Shown in pieces: positions 24,010 to 33,436 of a DNA stretch of 64,000 nt. The stretch is from Novosphingobium sp. UBA6272 (GTDB lineage: Bacteria > Pseudomonadota > Alphaproteobacteria > Sphingomonadales > Sphingomonadaceae). The position numbers and the translations under genes are program-made. The stretch spans positions 205,565 through 269,564 of the forward strand of contig NZ_DJUW01000026.1 of assembly GCF_002440635.1 (NCBI RefSeq). Reading direction: 5' to 3'. Numbering within the stretch: the stretch's first letter is position 1; each line of letters starts with the position of its first letter. A model generated the notes under the pieces. It had not been told where the DNA came from and searched no databases. It was given only the letters and a program-made list of their open reading frames with translations.

Positions 24010-27000
24010 ATGATGCCCCCCCATCCGGCGATCGAAGCGTTGCTCGATCCTCCTGCCAAAGCCCGCGTTAAACGCGTATTCGAGACTTTTGGATTGCCGG
24101 ATATTTCGGGCAAGGAACATTGCCCGCGTTTGGTCGCTATCGGTTGGAGAGAAATCCTCGATAACAGAAGTTCGATCGAGCTGCGTGGAGAAGCAGAGTG
24201 GGCGGCCGTCTATGGCGGTTTTGTGGCCGCCACGGTCGTTGAGACCTATGAAATGCGTAGAGCCCTTAGCGACCAGATGCTGGGCTTCGCCAAGACCCGA
24301 ACCGAGATGATGATGCGGGCCGGTTCCGGCTATTTTGGAGTGGGCCGAAAGATCTTCATCGCCGACGGGCGAGATGCGAGCTTGCTCGAAGCCGCTATTG
24401 CCATACTAAACCAGCTTCTGACCGACAGGGGCAAACTCACCCAGGCCCAGCTGCGACTTGCCACCGGCATGCGCGGCGTCTCACGCATCCTGCTTTGCCG
24501 CACGCGCTCTGACGAAATCGAACTCGAAGAGGCGTTCGACGATCTTTATGACTCGTATGAGCTCGGCAACGATGGCGCTGAGTGCCAAACCTACCTTCGT
24601 GAATGCCTTGTTCGTAGGCTCGAGTTAGGGTTTGATCATGCAGCCCATGACAGCCTGGCGGAGTTGCTCGGCATCACCAGGTTCAAAGATCGTCAGTACT
24701 ACTCCGACGTTTACAAATGGCACATGGCTTCGTTGAAACCTATTGAAAGCGGCGATCCAGCTCGGGTGCATCATGTTGAAGCGGCGATAGCCGCCTGCTC
24801 AAAGGCACTTACGCTTCAAGATTCCACTAACGAAAATTCCGATTACGTGTTTCACGGGTATCGGGGACATACCACCTCGCTGCGCTGGAGCCTGATTGGA
24901 GATGCCGCGGAACAGCGGATGCTAGAAGATATCGAAGCCGCGCTTCCCGATCTTCGTTTGGCGGCCGCTCATGGGTTCGGAGGCGCCGATCTGTCGCTGG
25001 CGCTGCTACGCCATTCCGGATTGAATAGTCTGGTCCAACCTGACCAGGCATTGGCCGATCTGGATGAAGCTGAAGCTTCCCTGCATTTGGTTGGCTCCCC
25101 TGAATTGAGAGACAAGGTTGGCAAACAAATTGCAGCCAGCAAGCTGGAGCTTGCGCTGCGTGAAGCCATTGCGGCTCATGACAATCCGGGCATCTTGGCG
25201 TTTTGCAACCAATTGCTGGCAATCGGCACAGCGGGAAATCGCTGGCATTTTTCTGCCTTGCTGGGCTTGCATCAATCCTGGAGCGAACAACTGAACGGGA
25301 CCATCGAACTTGGAATAACGACCAAAGCGGTCATCGATCAGGTCGTCTCATTTGTCGATGAACTCGAAGAAACCAGCGAGCATACCGGACTTTGCCTCTC
25401 TTACGCTGCAGGCCTGTCACGACGCCTCGATGCCGACAATCTAGGTATGGAAACTTATCGGCTTTATACTGCGGCTATCGACATTCTGAAGGAGCCCAAT
25501 GCCTCATTGCTCTCACAGGCTGCGGACTATGCTCTGCGGCTTTCAAAGCTTGGCCAAACAGTCATTACCGACGAGGATGCACCAGAGCTTATCGTCGAAG
25601 CGATAGCTTACTTCGAACGAGCGCAAGCCGTGGCCGTAGGGACCATTGAGTCACTTCCGGATTCATTTTCCTTTATGGTGAGCCATTCCAAATTGGGCGA
25701 AGCCTATCTGCGGGCCGGGATAGCTTTGGCTGGACCAGACGCCCATCAAAAGGCGATCTTTCATTTTCAGAAAGCAAAGGCCTACGGCAACCAAACCCCG
25801 CACCTTTTGGGCCTTTTGGGCGATGCCTATTACCGCCAGGCCCGGGCAGCCAGAGATCCCGAACTGTTCAAACAAGCCCTGGAACTCAAACTCCAGGCCA
25901 GAGAGCAAGGTCAGAAATCCCGCGAACAATGCAGCATGATTGCAAGGATTCACGAGTTCTTTTACGAGCAATCGGGCGATCCGGCACACCTAAGGGAAGC
26001 GATCGAAGCGGCGCTCAGCGCGCATTGCGAGGAACCAAACTGGCCCTGGCCGTTGTTCCAGCTCGCCGGCTATGCCGAGCGCCCCGCTTCGGCCTTGTCT
26101 CAATTGATAGCACCGTGCCCGGAATTGCCAGGCATGCTTGCCGATGTCCGGGAGAAAGTGCTGGCAGGCAAGCGTCAGGATTTGCTCGACGCTGCGGTGC
26201 ACAGGGCTGCCAGCTCTGATGAATTCAAGCGGAAGCTGCTCGGCGGACGATCGCAAGTCTTCTTTCTCGAGGATCCGCATCGCTTGCTGAGCAGTGCGAT
26301 GGTGCTGAAACCGATGGGGCGCGCTGATGCGCAAAAAGAAATCGATGCCACCAAGAAGTTTGCTAGTTATCTGGGAACGAACACGGACTTCAAGGATTTG
26401 CTCCTGCCCAAGCCGATTGCAATGATCGACTATAGACCCGCCCCCGCCAACGGACGCAAGAAACCGGATATCGACAGCATATATGCGATGGAGCGCGAAA
26501 GCGGGAGAGATCTGGGAAGGTACATCTTCAAGGACACGCCCAACGGCTACGCTGGCAGCGAACTTGTCATGAAATCACTCGATTTTCTGCGGATCTACCA
26601 TGACTGGTGCGGGATCAATTGGGACGACGACAACGCGTTTGCACGGAAAACCCTGGAGCGTTTCAAAGGAAACCTCTCAAAAATAGAGAATATCGAAGCT
26701 CCACAACGGGCGGCAGAGGCCTGGTTCAAATTGTTGCCCAGCGATCTGCCGGTCTCCAAGAAAAAGGATGCGCATCCCGAAAACTGGATCGTCGACCGGC
26801 GGTCTCGGATCGTAATGATCGATCTTGAAGCTTCAAAGCCGGAAATCGTGTTTCGCGACATATCGCAATTGATCGACGATTATCCGGTTTTCGCAAACAC
26901 TAGCGAAGGCTGGAATCAGCGACTGGATTTGGTCAAGCATTATTGTGATGAAGCCGGTCTGGATGAATTCGATGCCGAAGAACGCGAGCGCGCCTATACT

Positions 27001-27201
27001 GCCTTTGCGATCAAGCGGGCCGCATTTGGCTATACCTTCGTCCCGTCCAAAATGCGGGAAGCCAAAAGCTCGGCCGGGAGAAAACGGCTTCAGGCCAGGC
27101 GCAGGCATTATGCCGGCCTGGCCAGGTTTCTGGCGGCGAATTCGCGTTTCGCGGAGGCTCGATTTGTTGCCCAGCAGCTTGCGACCGCGTTCGCAAAATA
27201 G
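24010..27201 (+). CDS. Large helical-repeat protein with C-terminal kinase-like domain
   Basis: A 1063-residue protein with no close family that I recognise. Residues 1-190 form an N-terminal region. From about 200 to 740 the sequence is a series of degenerate TPR-like helical pairs (for example SHSKLGEAYLRAGIALAG and HLLGLLGDAYYRQARAARDP). The last 300 residues resemble an aminoglycoside/choline-kinase fold. In it, DAHPENWIVD at 920-929 and MIDLE ending at 940 stand where that family has HxDxxxxN and IDxE, with Lys in place of the usual His. GRDLGRYIFKD near 835 may be the hinge. The gene is AT-richer than its neighbours, stands alone, and is cytosolic. Function, substrate and partners are unknown. 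Confidence 0.8.
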   Translation: MMPPHPAIEALLDPPAKARVKRVFETFGLPDISGKEHCPRLVAIGWREILDNRSSIELRGEAEWAAVYGGFVAATVVETYEMRRALSDQMLGFAKTRTEMMMRAGSGYFGVGRKIFIADGRDASLLEAAIAILNQLLTDRGKLTQAQLRLATGMRGVSRILLCRTRSDEIELEEAFDDLYDSYELGNDGAECQTYLRECLVRRLELGFDHAAHDSLAELLGITRFKDRQYYSDVYKWHMASLKPIESGDPARVHHVEAAIAACSKALTLQDSTNENSDYVFHGYRGHTTSLRWSLIGDAAEQRMLEDIEAALPDLRLAAAHGFGGADLSLALLRHSGLNSLVQPDQALADLDEAEASLHLVGSPELRDKVGKQIAASKLELALREAIAAHDNPGILAFCNQLLAIGTAGNRWHFSALLGLHQSWSEQLNGTIELGITTKAVIDQVVSFVDELEETSEHTGLCLSYAAGLSRRLDADNLGMETYRLYTAAIDILKEPNASLLSQAADYALRLSKLGQTVITDEDAPELIVEAIAYFERAQAVAVGTIESLPDSFSFMVSHSKLGEAYLRAGIALAGPDAHQKAIFHFQKAKAYGNQTPHLLGLLGDAYYRQARAARDPELFKQALELKLQAREQGQKSREQCSMIARIHEFFYEQSGDPAHLREAIEAALSAHCEEPNWPWPLFQLAGYAERPASALSQLIAPCPELPGMLADVREKVLAGKRQDLLDAAVHRAASSDEFKRKLLGGRSQVFFLEDPHRLLSSAMVLKPMGRADAQKEIDATKKFASYLGTNTDFKDLLLPKPIAMIDYRPAPANGRKKPDIDSIYAMERESGRDLGRYIFKDTPNGYAGSELVMKSLDFLRIYHDWCGINWDDDNAFARKTLERFKGNLSKIENIEAPQRAAEAWFKLLPSDLPVSKKKDAHPENWIVDRRSRIVMIDLEASKPEIVFRDISQLIDDYPVFANTSEGWNQRLDLVKHYCDEAGLDEFDAEERERAYTAFAIKRAAFGYTFVPSKMREAKSSAGRKRLQARRRHYAGLARFLAANSRFAEARFVAQQLATAFAK

Positions 27202-27238
27202 GGAACCGGAAATTATTGTAGGGTGTGAAAACAAGACT

Positions 27239-29104
27239 CTAGGCTTCCTGGCGCTCCAGCCGCTCACTCGCTACCAGCCACAGCTCCTCTGCCTGCTCTA
27301 GCTCGCGCAGCGCCTCGCCGCGGCGGCGGGAGAGTTCGCCCATGGTGAGGTCGCGCAAATCGGCGGCGGCGCTATTGGGAGCGAATATCGCCTGGTCGAT
27401 CGCCGATAGCTGCTTCTGCCAGCGGGCGACCACGACCTCGGCCTCGCTGACTTCCTTGGCCACTTGCCGCGCGAGCTCACGGGCCTGGGCGGCGGCTTTC
27501 TTGTCTTTCTTTTCGCCCTTGGGCTTGCCATCGGCCTTGGGCTGATTGCGGCCCAGCACGAAGTCGATGTAATCCTCCATCGATCCGGCATAGTCGCTGG
27601 CGGTGCCGTTATCGACCAGCACCAGCCGGTCGGCGGTCAGTTCAACCATGTGCCGATCGTGGCTGATCAGGATCACCGCGCCGCTGAATTCGTTGAGCGC
27701 CTGGACCAGCGCCTCGCGCGCATCGACGTCGAGGTGGTTGGTCGGCTCGTCGAGGATCAGCAGGTTGGGCGCATCGCGGGTGATCAGCGCCAGCGCCAGC
27801 CGCGCGCGCTCGCCGCCCGAAAGCGACCCGACCTTGGTCGTGGCGCGGTTGCCCGAAAAGCCGAACCGGCCCAGCTGCGCCCGCACCGCGCCGGGGGTGG
27901 CGTTCGGCATCGCGCGGGTCATGTGCTCCAGCGGGGTATCGCCGCCTGCCAGTTCCTCGACCTGGTACTGGGTGAAGTAGCCCACAGTCATCTGCCCCGA
28001 GGCCCGCATCGAACCTTCGAGCGCAGGGAGCTGCGCCGCCAGCAGCCGCGCCAGCGTGGTCTTGCCGTTGCCGTTGCGGCCCAGCAGCGCGATCCGGTCA
28101 TCGGGATCGATCCGCAGGTTGAGCCGCTGGAGGATCGGCTTGTCGTTGTACCCCACTGCCGCCAGATCGAGCGTGATCAATGGCGGGCGCATTTCCTTGG
28201 GGCTGGGAAAATCGAAGCTGAGGCTGGGATCTTCCATCAAGGCCGCGATCGGCTGCATCCTGGCGAGCATCTTGGCGCGCGACTGGGCCTGCTTGGCGGT
28301 GGAAGCACGCGCCGAATTGCGCGCGACGTAGTCTTGCAGCTTGGCCCGCTGGGCATCCTGCGAGGCCTTGGCCGCAGCCAGCTGCGCGGCGCGTTCGGCC
28401 CGCTGGGTCTCAAACGAATCGTAGTTGCCGGGATAGAGCGCCAGCTTGCCGCCCTGCAGGTGCAGGATCGAATCGACCACATTGTTGAGCAGGTCCCGCT
28501 CGTGGCTGATCACCAGAAGCGTGCCGGGATAGCCCTTCAAAAAGCTCTCCAGCCATAGCGTCGATTCGAGGTCGAGGTGGTTCGACGGCTCGTCGAGCAG
28601 CAGTACGTCGGGCGCCGAGAACAACAGCGCCGCCAGCGCCACCCGCATCTTCCACCCGCCCGAAAAGCTGTCGAGCGGCTGGGCCTGCATGGCTTCGTCA
28701 AAACCCAGCCCGGTCAGGATGATCGCCGCGCGCGAGGGGGCGGAATAGGCATCGATCGCCAGCAGCCGATCATGCAGATCGCCAAGCCGGTGGGGATCGA
28801 CACAGTGCTCAGCCTCTTCGAGCAGCGCGGTGCGTTCCGCATCGGCGGCGAGCACGGCTTCGAACGGCGTGATCTCCCCGCTCGGCGCTTCCTGCGCAAT
28901 ATAGCCCAGGCGCGTGCGCTTGGGCATTTCGACCGAGCCCTCGTCGGCATCGAGCTCGCCGACCAGCACTTTCATCAAGGTTGACTTGCCCGCGCCGTTG
29001 CGCCCGATCAGCCCGATCCGGCCCCCGGGCGGAATCGTCGCCGAAGCCCCATCGAGGATGACCCGGCCGCCAAGCCGCACGGTGACTGCGTTGATCGTAA
29101 ACAT
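27239..29104 (-). CDS. ABC-F family ATPase
   Basis: A 621-residue soluble protein with two ABC domains and no membrane part. Walker A motifs are GRNGAGKST and GRNGNGKTT, signature motifs FSGGWKMR and LSGGERAR, and Walker B motifs LLLDEPSNHLDLES and LILDEPTNHLDVDA. A linker with many basic and Ala residues separates the domains, and the C-terminus is a coiled coil. This layout is closest to the YheS/Uup branch, which acts on ribosomes. Whether it gives antibiotic protection or translation rescue cannot be told. Confidence 0.93.
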   Translation of the reverse strand: MFTINAVTVRLGGRVILDGASATIPPGGRIGLIGRNGAGKSTLMKVLVGELDADEGSVEMPKRTRLGYIAQEAPSGEITPFEAVLAADAERTALLEEAEHCVDPHRLGDLHDRLLAIDAYSAPSRAAIILTGLGFDEAMQAQPLDSFSGGWKMRVALAALLFSAPDVLLLDEPSNHLDLESTLWLESFLKGYPGTLLVISHERDLLNNVVDSILHLQGGKLALYPGNYDSFETQRAERAAQLAAAKASQDAQRAKLQDYVARNSARASTAKQAQSRAKMLARMQPIAALMEDPSLSFDFPSPKEMRPPLITLDLAAVGYNDKPILQRLNLRIDPDDRIALLGRNGNGKTTLARLLAAQLPALEGSMRASGQMTVGYFTQYQVEELAGGDTPLEHMTRAMPNATPGAVRAQLGRFGFSGNRATTKVGSLSGGERARLALALITRDAPNLLILDEPTNHLDVDAREALVQALNEFSGAVILISHDRHMVELTADRLVLVDNGTASDYAGSMEDYIDFVLGRNQPKADGKPKGEKKDKKAAAQARELARQVAKEVSEAEVVVARWQKQLSAIDQAIFAPNSAAADLRDLTMGELSRRRGEALRELEQAEELWLVASERLERQEA

Positions 29105-29156
29105 TGCGCCGCGCCCCTAGCAGGGTTGCTGGGGATGACCAAACGAAGGCTTGGAT

Positions 29157-30281
29157 TCAGGCGTAGTCCCGCCGGAAACTTGCCGCAAACGCAGCAAACC
29201 GCCCTTCCGCAATCGCCTCGCGCATGGCCGCCATCAGTTGCTGGTAAAAGGTCAGGTTGTGCTCGGTCAGCAGCATCGCCCCCAGAATTTCGCCGCTCTT
29301 GTGGAGGTGATGCAGGTAGGCGCGGCTGTACTTGGTGCAGGCATCGCAAGGGCAGCGTTCATCAAGCGGTGCGGTATCTTCGGCATGGCGCGCGTTGCGC
29401 AGGTTGACCGGGCCGTGCCAGGTGAAGCCCTGCCCGTTCCGGCCTGAGCGGCTGGGCAGCACGCAATCGAACATGTCTACCCCGCGCTCGACCGCGCCGA
29501 CCAGATCGTCGGGCTTGCCCACGCCCATCAGGTAGCGGGGCTTGTCGGCGGGGAGCATGCCCGGGGCGAAGTCGAGCGTGGCGAACATCGCCTCCTGCCC
29601 CTCGCCCACCGCCAGACCGCCGATTGCATAGCCATCGAAGCCGATTTCCTGCAGCGCCTGGGCGCTCTCGCGGCGCAGAGCTTCGTCGAGCGCGCCCTGC
29701 TGGATACCGAACAACGCAGCGTGGCTGGCGTGCTCTTCGCCGCTGTCAAACCCGGCGCGGCTGCGGGCGGCCCAGCGCATCGACATCTGCATCGACTTTT
29801 CGATCACCTCGCGCGGAGCATCGGCCCGCGGGCATTCATCGAAGGCCATGACGATGTCACTGCCCAGCAAGCGCTGGATCTCCATCGAGCGTTCGGGGGT
29901 GATCAGGTGCTTGGAGCCATCGAGATGGCTTTTGAAGGTCACCCCCTCCTCGGTGATCTTGCGCAGGTCAGACAGGCTCATCACCTGATAGCCGCCGCTG
30001 TCGGTCAGGATCGGGCGATCCCAGTTCATGAACCTGTGCAGCCCGCCCAGCCGCGCGACCCGTTCCGCTCCGGGGCGCAGCATCAGGTGATAGGTGTTGC
30101 CAAGCAGGATATCAGCGCCGGTCTGCCGCACGCTCTCGGGCTTCATTGCCTTGACCGTGGCGGCGGTGCCGACCGGCATGAAAGCAGGTGTGCGAATCTC
30201 GCCCCGGCGCATGGCAATGGTGCCGGTGCGGGCCTTGCCATCGGTGGCGTGGATCGAGAATGCGAAGCGCGGAGCGGTCAT
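29157..30281 (-). CDS. tgt: Queuine tRNA-ribosyltransferase
   Basis: A 374-residue enzyme that exchanges guanine 34 for preQ1 in tRNAs with GUN anticodons. The start MTAPRFAFSIHATDGKARTG at 30281 is the family-like one; a longer frame adds 35 unrelated residues. Active-site and substrate motifs are TDSGGYQVMSL, VMAFDECP, GIQQGALDE and GGLAVGEG, and the zinc cluster is CPCDACTKYSRAYLHHL. It lies 10 bases after a small hypothetical gene. queA, its pathway partner, is on the same strand about 3.1 kb upstream. Confidence 0.98.
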   Translation of the reverse strand: MTAPRFAFSIHATDGKARTGTIAMRRGEIRTPAFMPVGTAATVKAMKPESVRQTGADILLGNTYHLMLRPGAERVARLGGLHRFMNWDRPILTDSGGYQVMSLSDLRKITEEGVTFKSHLDGSKHLITPERSMEIQRLLGSDIVMAFDECPRADAPREVIEKSMQMSMRWAARSRAGFDSGEEHASHAALFGIQQGALDEALRRESAQALQEIGFDGYAIGGLAVGEGQEAMFATLDFAPGMLPADKPRYLMGVGKPDDLVGAVERGVDMFDCVLPSRSGRNGQGFTWHGPVNLRNARHAEDTAPLDERCPCDACTKYSRAYLHHLHKSGEILGAMLLTEHNLTFYQQLMAAMREAIAEGRFAAFAASFRRDYA

Positions 30282-30291
30282 CCGCCGCGCC

Positions 30292-30717
30292 CTATTCGAA
30301 ACGGTTGCGTTCGACCAGCCCAACCAGCCCGGCGCGCATTTCGCGCCAGGCAGCCTCCTCAGCGGCATTCGCGGCATTAGTGGCATTCTCGATTACGTCG
30401 ATCGTCGCCTCGATAAGCCCGCGGTACCAGTCCGGCGGGACTGCCAGTGCGACACGGTGATGCGGCACCGACGTATCGAAATAAATCCGCGCCTCGATTG
30501 GATTTTCGAACCAGCACAGCAGGTAATAGATCGTGTTGCCGACCATCTCCGCTTCCAGCTTGGCCGGATCGTGCGGAGAATGGTGGGCAAAGCTGGCCCG
30601 CGCATCGGGGTACCGGCGGTAGTATTCGGCCATGACCGGCCCGGTCGGATCGCCATGGCTTTCGGCATAGCGTTCCAGCCGGGCTTCGATCGCCGCTTTG
30701 CTTGCCAGATCCGTCAT
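30292..30717 (-). CDS. Uncharacterised 141-residue protein upstream of tgt
   Basis: A mostly helical soluble protein. It has a His-rich stretch SFAHHSPHDPAKLEAEMVGN and an aromatic stretch YYLLCWFENPIEARIYFD. It begins MTDLASKAAIEARLERYAES and ends 10 bases before tgt, so it is probably cotranscribed with it. The pattern of His and helices made me think of a globin-like fold, but the evidence is thin. No function is assigned. Confidence 0.7.
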   Translation of the reverse strand: MTDLASKAAIEARLERYAESHGDPTGPVMAEYYRRYPDARASFAHHSPHDPAKLEAEMVGNTIYYLLCWFENPIEARIYFDTSVPHHRVALAVPPDWYRGLIEATIDVIENATNAANAAEEAAWREMRAGLVGLVERNRFE

Positions 30718-30777
30718 CGCTCCGCCCCTTCCAGGCCTTGGCCTAGCAGGGACGGAGCGGGTTTGTCTTGCCCTGGA

Positions 30778-32211
30778 TCAAGCGTCGGGCAGCCAGTTGC
30801 CGTGAAAACCCGGCGGGACTCGGTGCGGGATGTGGATGCTGGCGACCGGCGGTTTGGACATGTCGGCGGCGTCCAGAATGACGAGATCGGTAGTGTCGGT
30901 CAGCCGGTCGATCACATAGCCCATTACCCAGCCGTCACCCTCTGGCGCATTGGCGCTGCGCGGCACGAAGACGAACTCGCCCGGAACCTTGCCCGGCCCG
31001 AAATCATGGACCTGGCGCTCACCGGTCTCCAGATCGTAGCGATAGATCGGCGCATCGCCGAGGAACGAGCTTTCTCCGCCAGGCAGCCCCAGCGACCAGG
31101 CATAGCGATAGGTCTGGCCAAAGCGGCGCTCGTCGGGACGGTGGAATTCCTGCGGCGCGGTATCCAGCGTGATCCGTTCGACCTTGCCGCCCTTGGGATC
31201 GATCAGCCAGCGCTCCATCCCCAATGCCTTGCCGTTGGGACCGTCAGGACCGCCGGCGAACATCGTTTCGTGAACCGAACTGTCGCAGATCACCACGCCA
31301 TCTTCGCGCTCATAGGCATTGGCAACATGGAAGACATAGCAGGGATCAACTTCGCACCAGACGATCTGTTCGGCGCTGCCGGTGCGCGGCAGCAGGCCGA
31401 CCCGGGCCTTGTGCTCCGGGTTCCAGGCAAATGGAAACTGCTGGCCGCCGATCAGTGCCTTCATCGAAAAGGTCACCGGCAAGTCGAACACCAGCACATA
31501 ATTCTTGGTGATCGCACATTCGTGAATCGAAGGACCGTCCTGCACCGGGATCGGCTCCTGCCGGACAACCTTGCCTTCCGGCGAGACGACCACATGCCAG
31601 ACGGCGTTCTGGGTCATCCCGTCATAGACCACGGCATGCAGCTCTCCGGTCAGCGGGTCTTCGTGCGGATGGGCGCTGAAGGGCAATGTCAGCGAACCGC
31701 CGAAATCGGTGTAAGCGACCGTTTCCAAATTCTCGTCCAGTTCAGCCGGGAACGATCCGGCCTCGACGATCGCCAATACCTTGCCATGGTGCTGGATCAC
31801 ATTGGTGTTGATCAGATCACGCCGGCCGCGGCGCGGCCCCGGGGCTGCCTTGGGTCCGCCTTTGGATTCAAGCGCCTTCGATCGGATGTAGCGGTTGCGA
31901 TACCACAGCGCCTTGCCGCCTTGCAGCCGCACGCCGTGAACCATTCCGTCACCGACGAACCAGTGATGGCCGCGCGGATCTGGGTTGAACGGGTTGGGCC
32001 CGATCCGGACGTAGCGACCGCTCAGTTCGGCCGGGATCTCGCCGGTCACCTTGAGATCCGTGATCGTGCGCTCATCCGACATCGGGGCATAGATCCCGGT
32101 AAGATAGGGATGCGCGCGATCCTTTTGCTGCAAGGCTCGATTGAGATTGGCCACGGTGGTTATGCCCTTGGTGACCACGGAACGGATCGCGGTTTCGACG
32201 GCGCTTGCCAT
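30778..32211 (-). CDS. Carotenoid oxygenase family protein
   Basis: A 477-residue member of the carotenoid-cleavage/lignostilbene dioxygenase family. The four iron histidines are visible: H181 or H183 in SAHPHED, H230 in SIHECAIT, H295 in VFHVANAYE, and H470 near the end in PPGFHGNW. The seven-bladed propeller length is normal, with GRYVRIGPNPFNPDP near the front. Substrates may be carotenoids or phenylpropanoid stilbenes, both plausible in a sphingomonad. It is divergent from a TetR gene with a palindromic operator in between, so it is very probably the regulated target. Confidence 0.93.
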   Translation of the reverse strand: MASAVETAIRSVVTKGITTVANLNRALQQKDRAHPYLTGIYAPMSDERTITDLKVTGEIPAELSGRYVRIGPNPFNPDPRGHHWFVGDGMVHGVRLQGGKALWYRNRYIRSKALESKGGPKAAPGPRRGRRDLINTNVIQHHGKVLAIVEAGSFPAELDENLETVAYTDFGGSLTLPFSAHPHEDPLTGELHAVVYDGMTQNAVWHVVVSPEGKVVRQEPIPVQDGPSIHECAITKNYVLVFDLPVTFSMKALIGGQQFPFAWNPEHKARVGLLPRTGSAEQIVWCEVDPCYVFHVANAYEREDGVVICDSSVHETMFAGGPDGPNGKALGMERWLIDPKGGKVERITLDTAPQEFHRPDERRFGQTYRYAWSLGLPGGESSFLGDAPIYRYDLETGERQVHDFGPGKVPGEFVFVPRSANAPEGDGWVMGYVIDRLTDTTDLVILDAADMSKPPVASIHIPHRVPPGFHGNWLPDA

Positions 32212-32229
32212 GGGTGGAAACTCTCCTTA

Positions 32230-32248
32230 ATGTTTATGCCGTAAACAT
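32230..32248. promoter_or_regulatory. TetR operator between carotenoid oxygenase and tetR genes
   Basis: ATGTTTA-TGCCG-TAAACAT is a 19-base palindrome with perfect 7-base arms in the 44-base gap between the divergent starts (32211 and 32256). This placement is classic for autoregulation by a TetR protein. Confidence 0.75.
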
Positions 32249-32255
32249 AGAGGTT

Positions 32256-32840
32256 ATGGTAACAGTGTCAACATCGAAAGCGGCGACGCGCACCTATCAC
32301 CACGGCGATCTGCGCGCAGCCCTGGTCGAAGCGGGGTTGAAGGCGCTGGAAACCACCGACTTCGCCGATCTCTCGCTCCGCCACCTGGCCCGCGAAGTCG
32401 GCGTTTCCGCCACCGCCGTTTACCGCCACTTCCCCGACAAGCAGGCGCTGATGCAGGCGCTTGCCAATGCCGGGATCGAACAGCTGGGGCGATTCCAGCA
32501 GCAGGCCGCAGCCGATTCGGATGGCAGCGCCGATGCCTTTGCCGCAACAGGGCGCGCCTATGTCCGCTGGGCGCTGGCCAACCCGGCCTTGTTCCGCCTG
32601 ACCTTCAGCCAATGCGACCGCGCCGGGCAGACTCTATTCGGAGATAATCTGGCAGCGCAATTGCTGCGCCAGAAGGCTGCCGGAGCGACCGGCGGCGATC
32701 CCGAGGCCGAGCAGCGCCTGATGATCCAGGCCTGGGCCGTTGTCCACGGCCTTGCCATGCTAATGCTCGATCAGCAGCTCCCGAACGATGATGCGATGAT
32801 CGACCGGGTGATTGATTCCGCGACGCTGTTTCCGCGCTAG
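32256..32840 (+). CDS. TetR/AcrR-family transcriptional regulator
   Basis: A 194-residue repressor. The N-terminal helix-turn-helix reads HLAREVGVSATAVYRHFPDK, preceded by HHGDLRAALVEAGLKALE. The C-terminal ligand domain is of the WHG/TetR_C type (WALANPALFRLTFSQCDRAG). The start at 32256 was chosen because an upstream in-frame ATG would overlap the operator and the neighbouring gene. It probably controls the divergent carotenoid oxygenase gene. Its 3' end overlaps a convergent membrane-protein gene by 4 bases. Confidence 0.92.
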   Translation: MVTVSTSKAATRTYHHGDLRAALVEAGLKALETTDFADLSLRHLAREVGVSATAVYRHFPDKQALMQALANAGIEQLGRFQQQAAADSDGSADAFAATGRAYVRWALANPALFRLTFSQCDRAGQTLFGDNLAAQLLRQKAAGATGGDPEAEQRLMIQAWAVVHGLAMLMLDQQLPNDDAMIDRVIDSATLFPR

Positions 32841-33352
32841 GCCCCGCCGCCAAACCGCGCCGCAGCGCGCTTCAATCCTTCGACCAGTGCGCCAAAAAAC
32901 AATCCGGCGACAACGGTCGATAGCGCCAGTTCGGCAAAATCGACCTTGAGCTGGATCAGCGGTGCGGCAGCCACTGTCAGAAACAGCATGGCCGCGGCAT
33001 TGAACAGCATCGGCATGACATTGATTATCTGGATGTAGATCGCCGCGATCATCACCAGCAGGCCGATAATCGTGCCGGTCGAGCCCATCTGCTGGGTTAA
33101 ATAAACAACCTGCCAGGCCAGTCCGATGCCGACCAAGGCCCCGGCAATCGTCGCGGGCATGCGCTTGATCTCAAGCTGCTCAAGGTTGGCCCAGTGCCAC
33201 AGCAGCAGGAACCCGCCGAACAGCGTCAGATCGGAAAACAGCATGGTTCCCAGCACCGCCCAGGCGATCACCAGCACCACCACGATGGCAACAATCGCCA
33301 GCCCCGCAACCGGACCGGGCGCCGCCGCGGGCGCCGAATTTGAATCGTTCAT
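32837..33352 (-). CDS. Hypothetical multi-pass membrane protein
   Basis: A 171-residue protein with an unstructured Ala/Pro-rich start followed by about five hydrophobic helices. The start MNDSNSAPAAAPGPVAGLAI at 33352 is favoured over a longer one. There is no known domain. It lies downstream of queA on the same strand. Confidence 0.75.
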   Translation of the reverse strand: MNDSNSAPAAAPGPVAGLAIVAIVVVLVIAWAVLGTMLFSDLTLFGGFLLLWHWANLEQLEIKRMPATIAGALVGIGLAWQVVYLTQQMGSTGTIIGLLVMIAAIYIQIINVMPMLFNAAAMLFLTVAAAPLIQLKVDFAELALSTVVAGLFFGALVEGLKRAAARFGGGA

Positions 33353-33436
33353 GATCAATCCCCTCCGCCCGCGCGCTGTTTGCATGCCGGGTGCCGTAAC
33401 AGACCGGAAATGTCGCAGCGGCGCAAGCCGCGACTG

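Noticed and set aside
30094..32244. 716-residue plus-strand frame across tgt, the hypothetical gene and the carotenoid oxygenase gene
   Set aside because: It lies opposite well-supported genes, and the sequence is Arg/His/Gln-rich in the manner of antisense translation.
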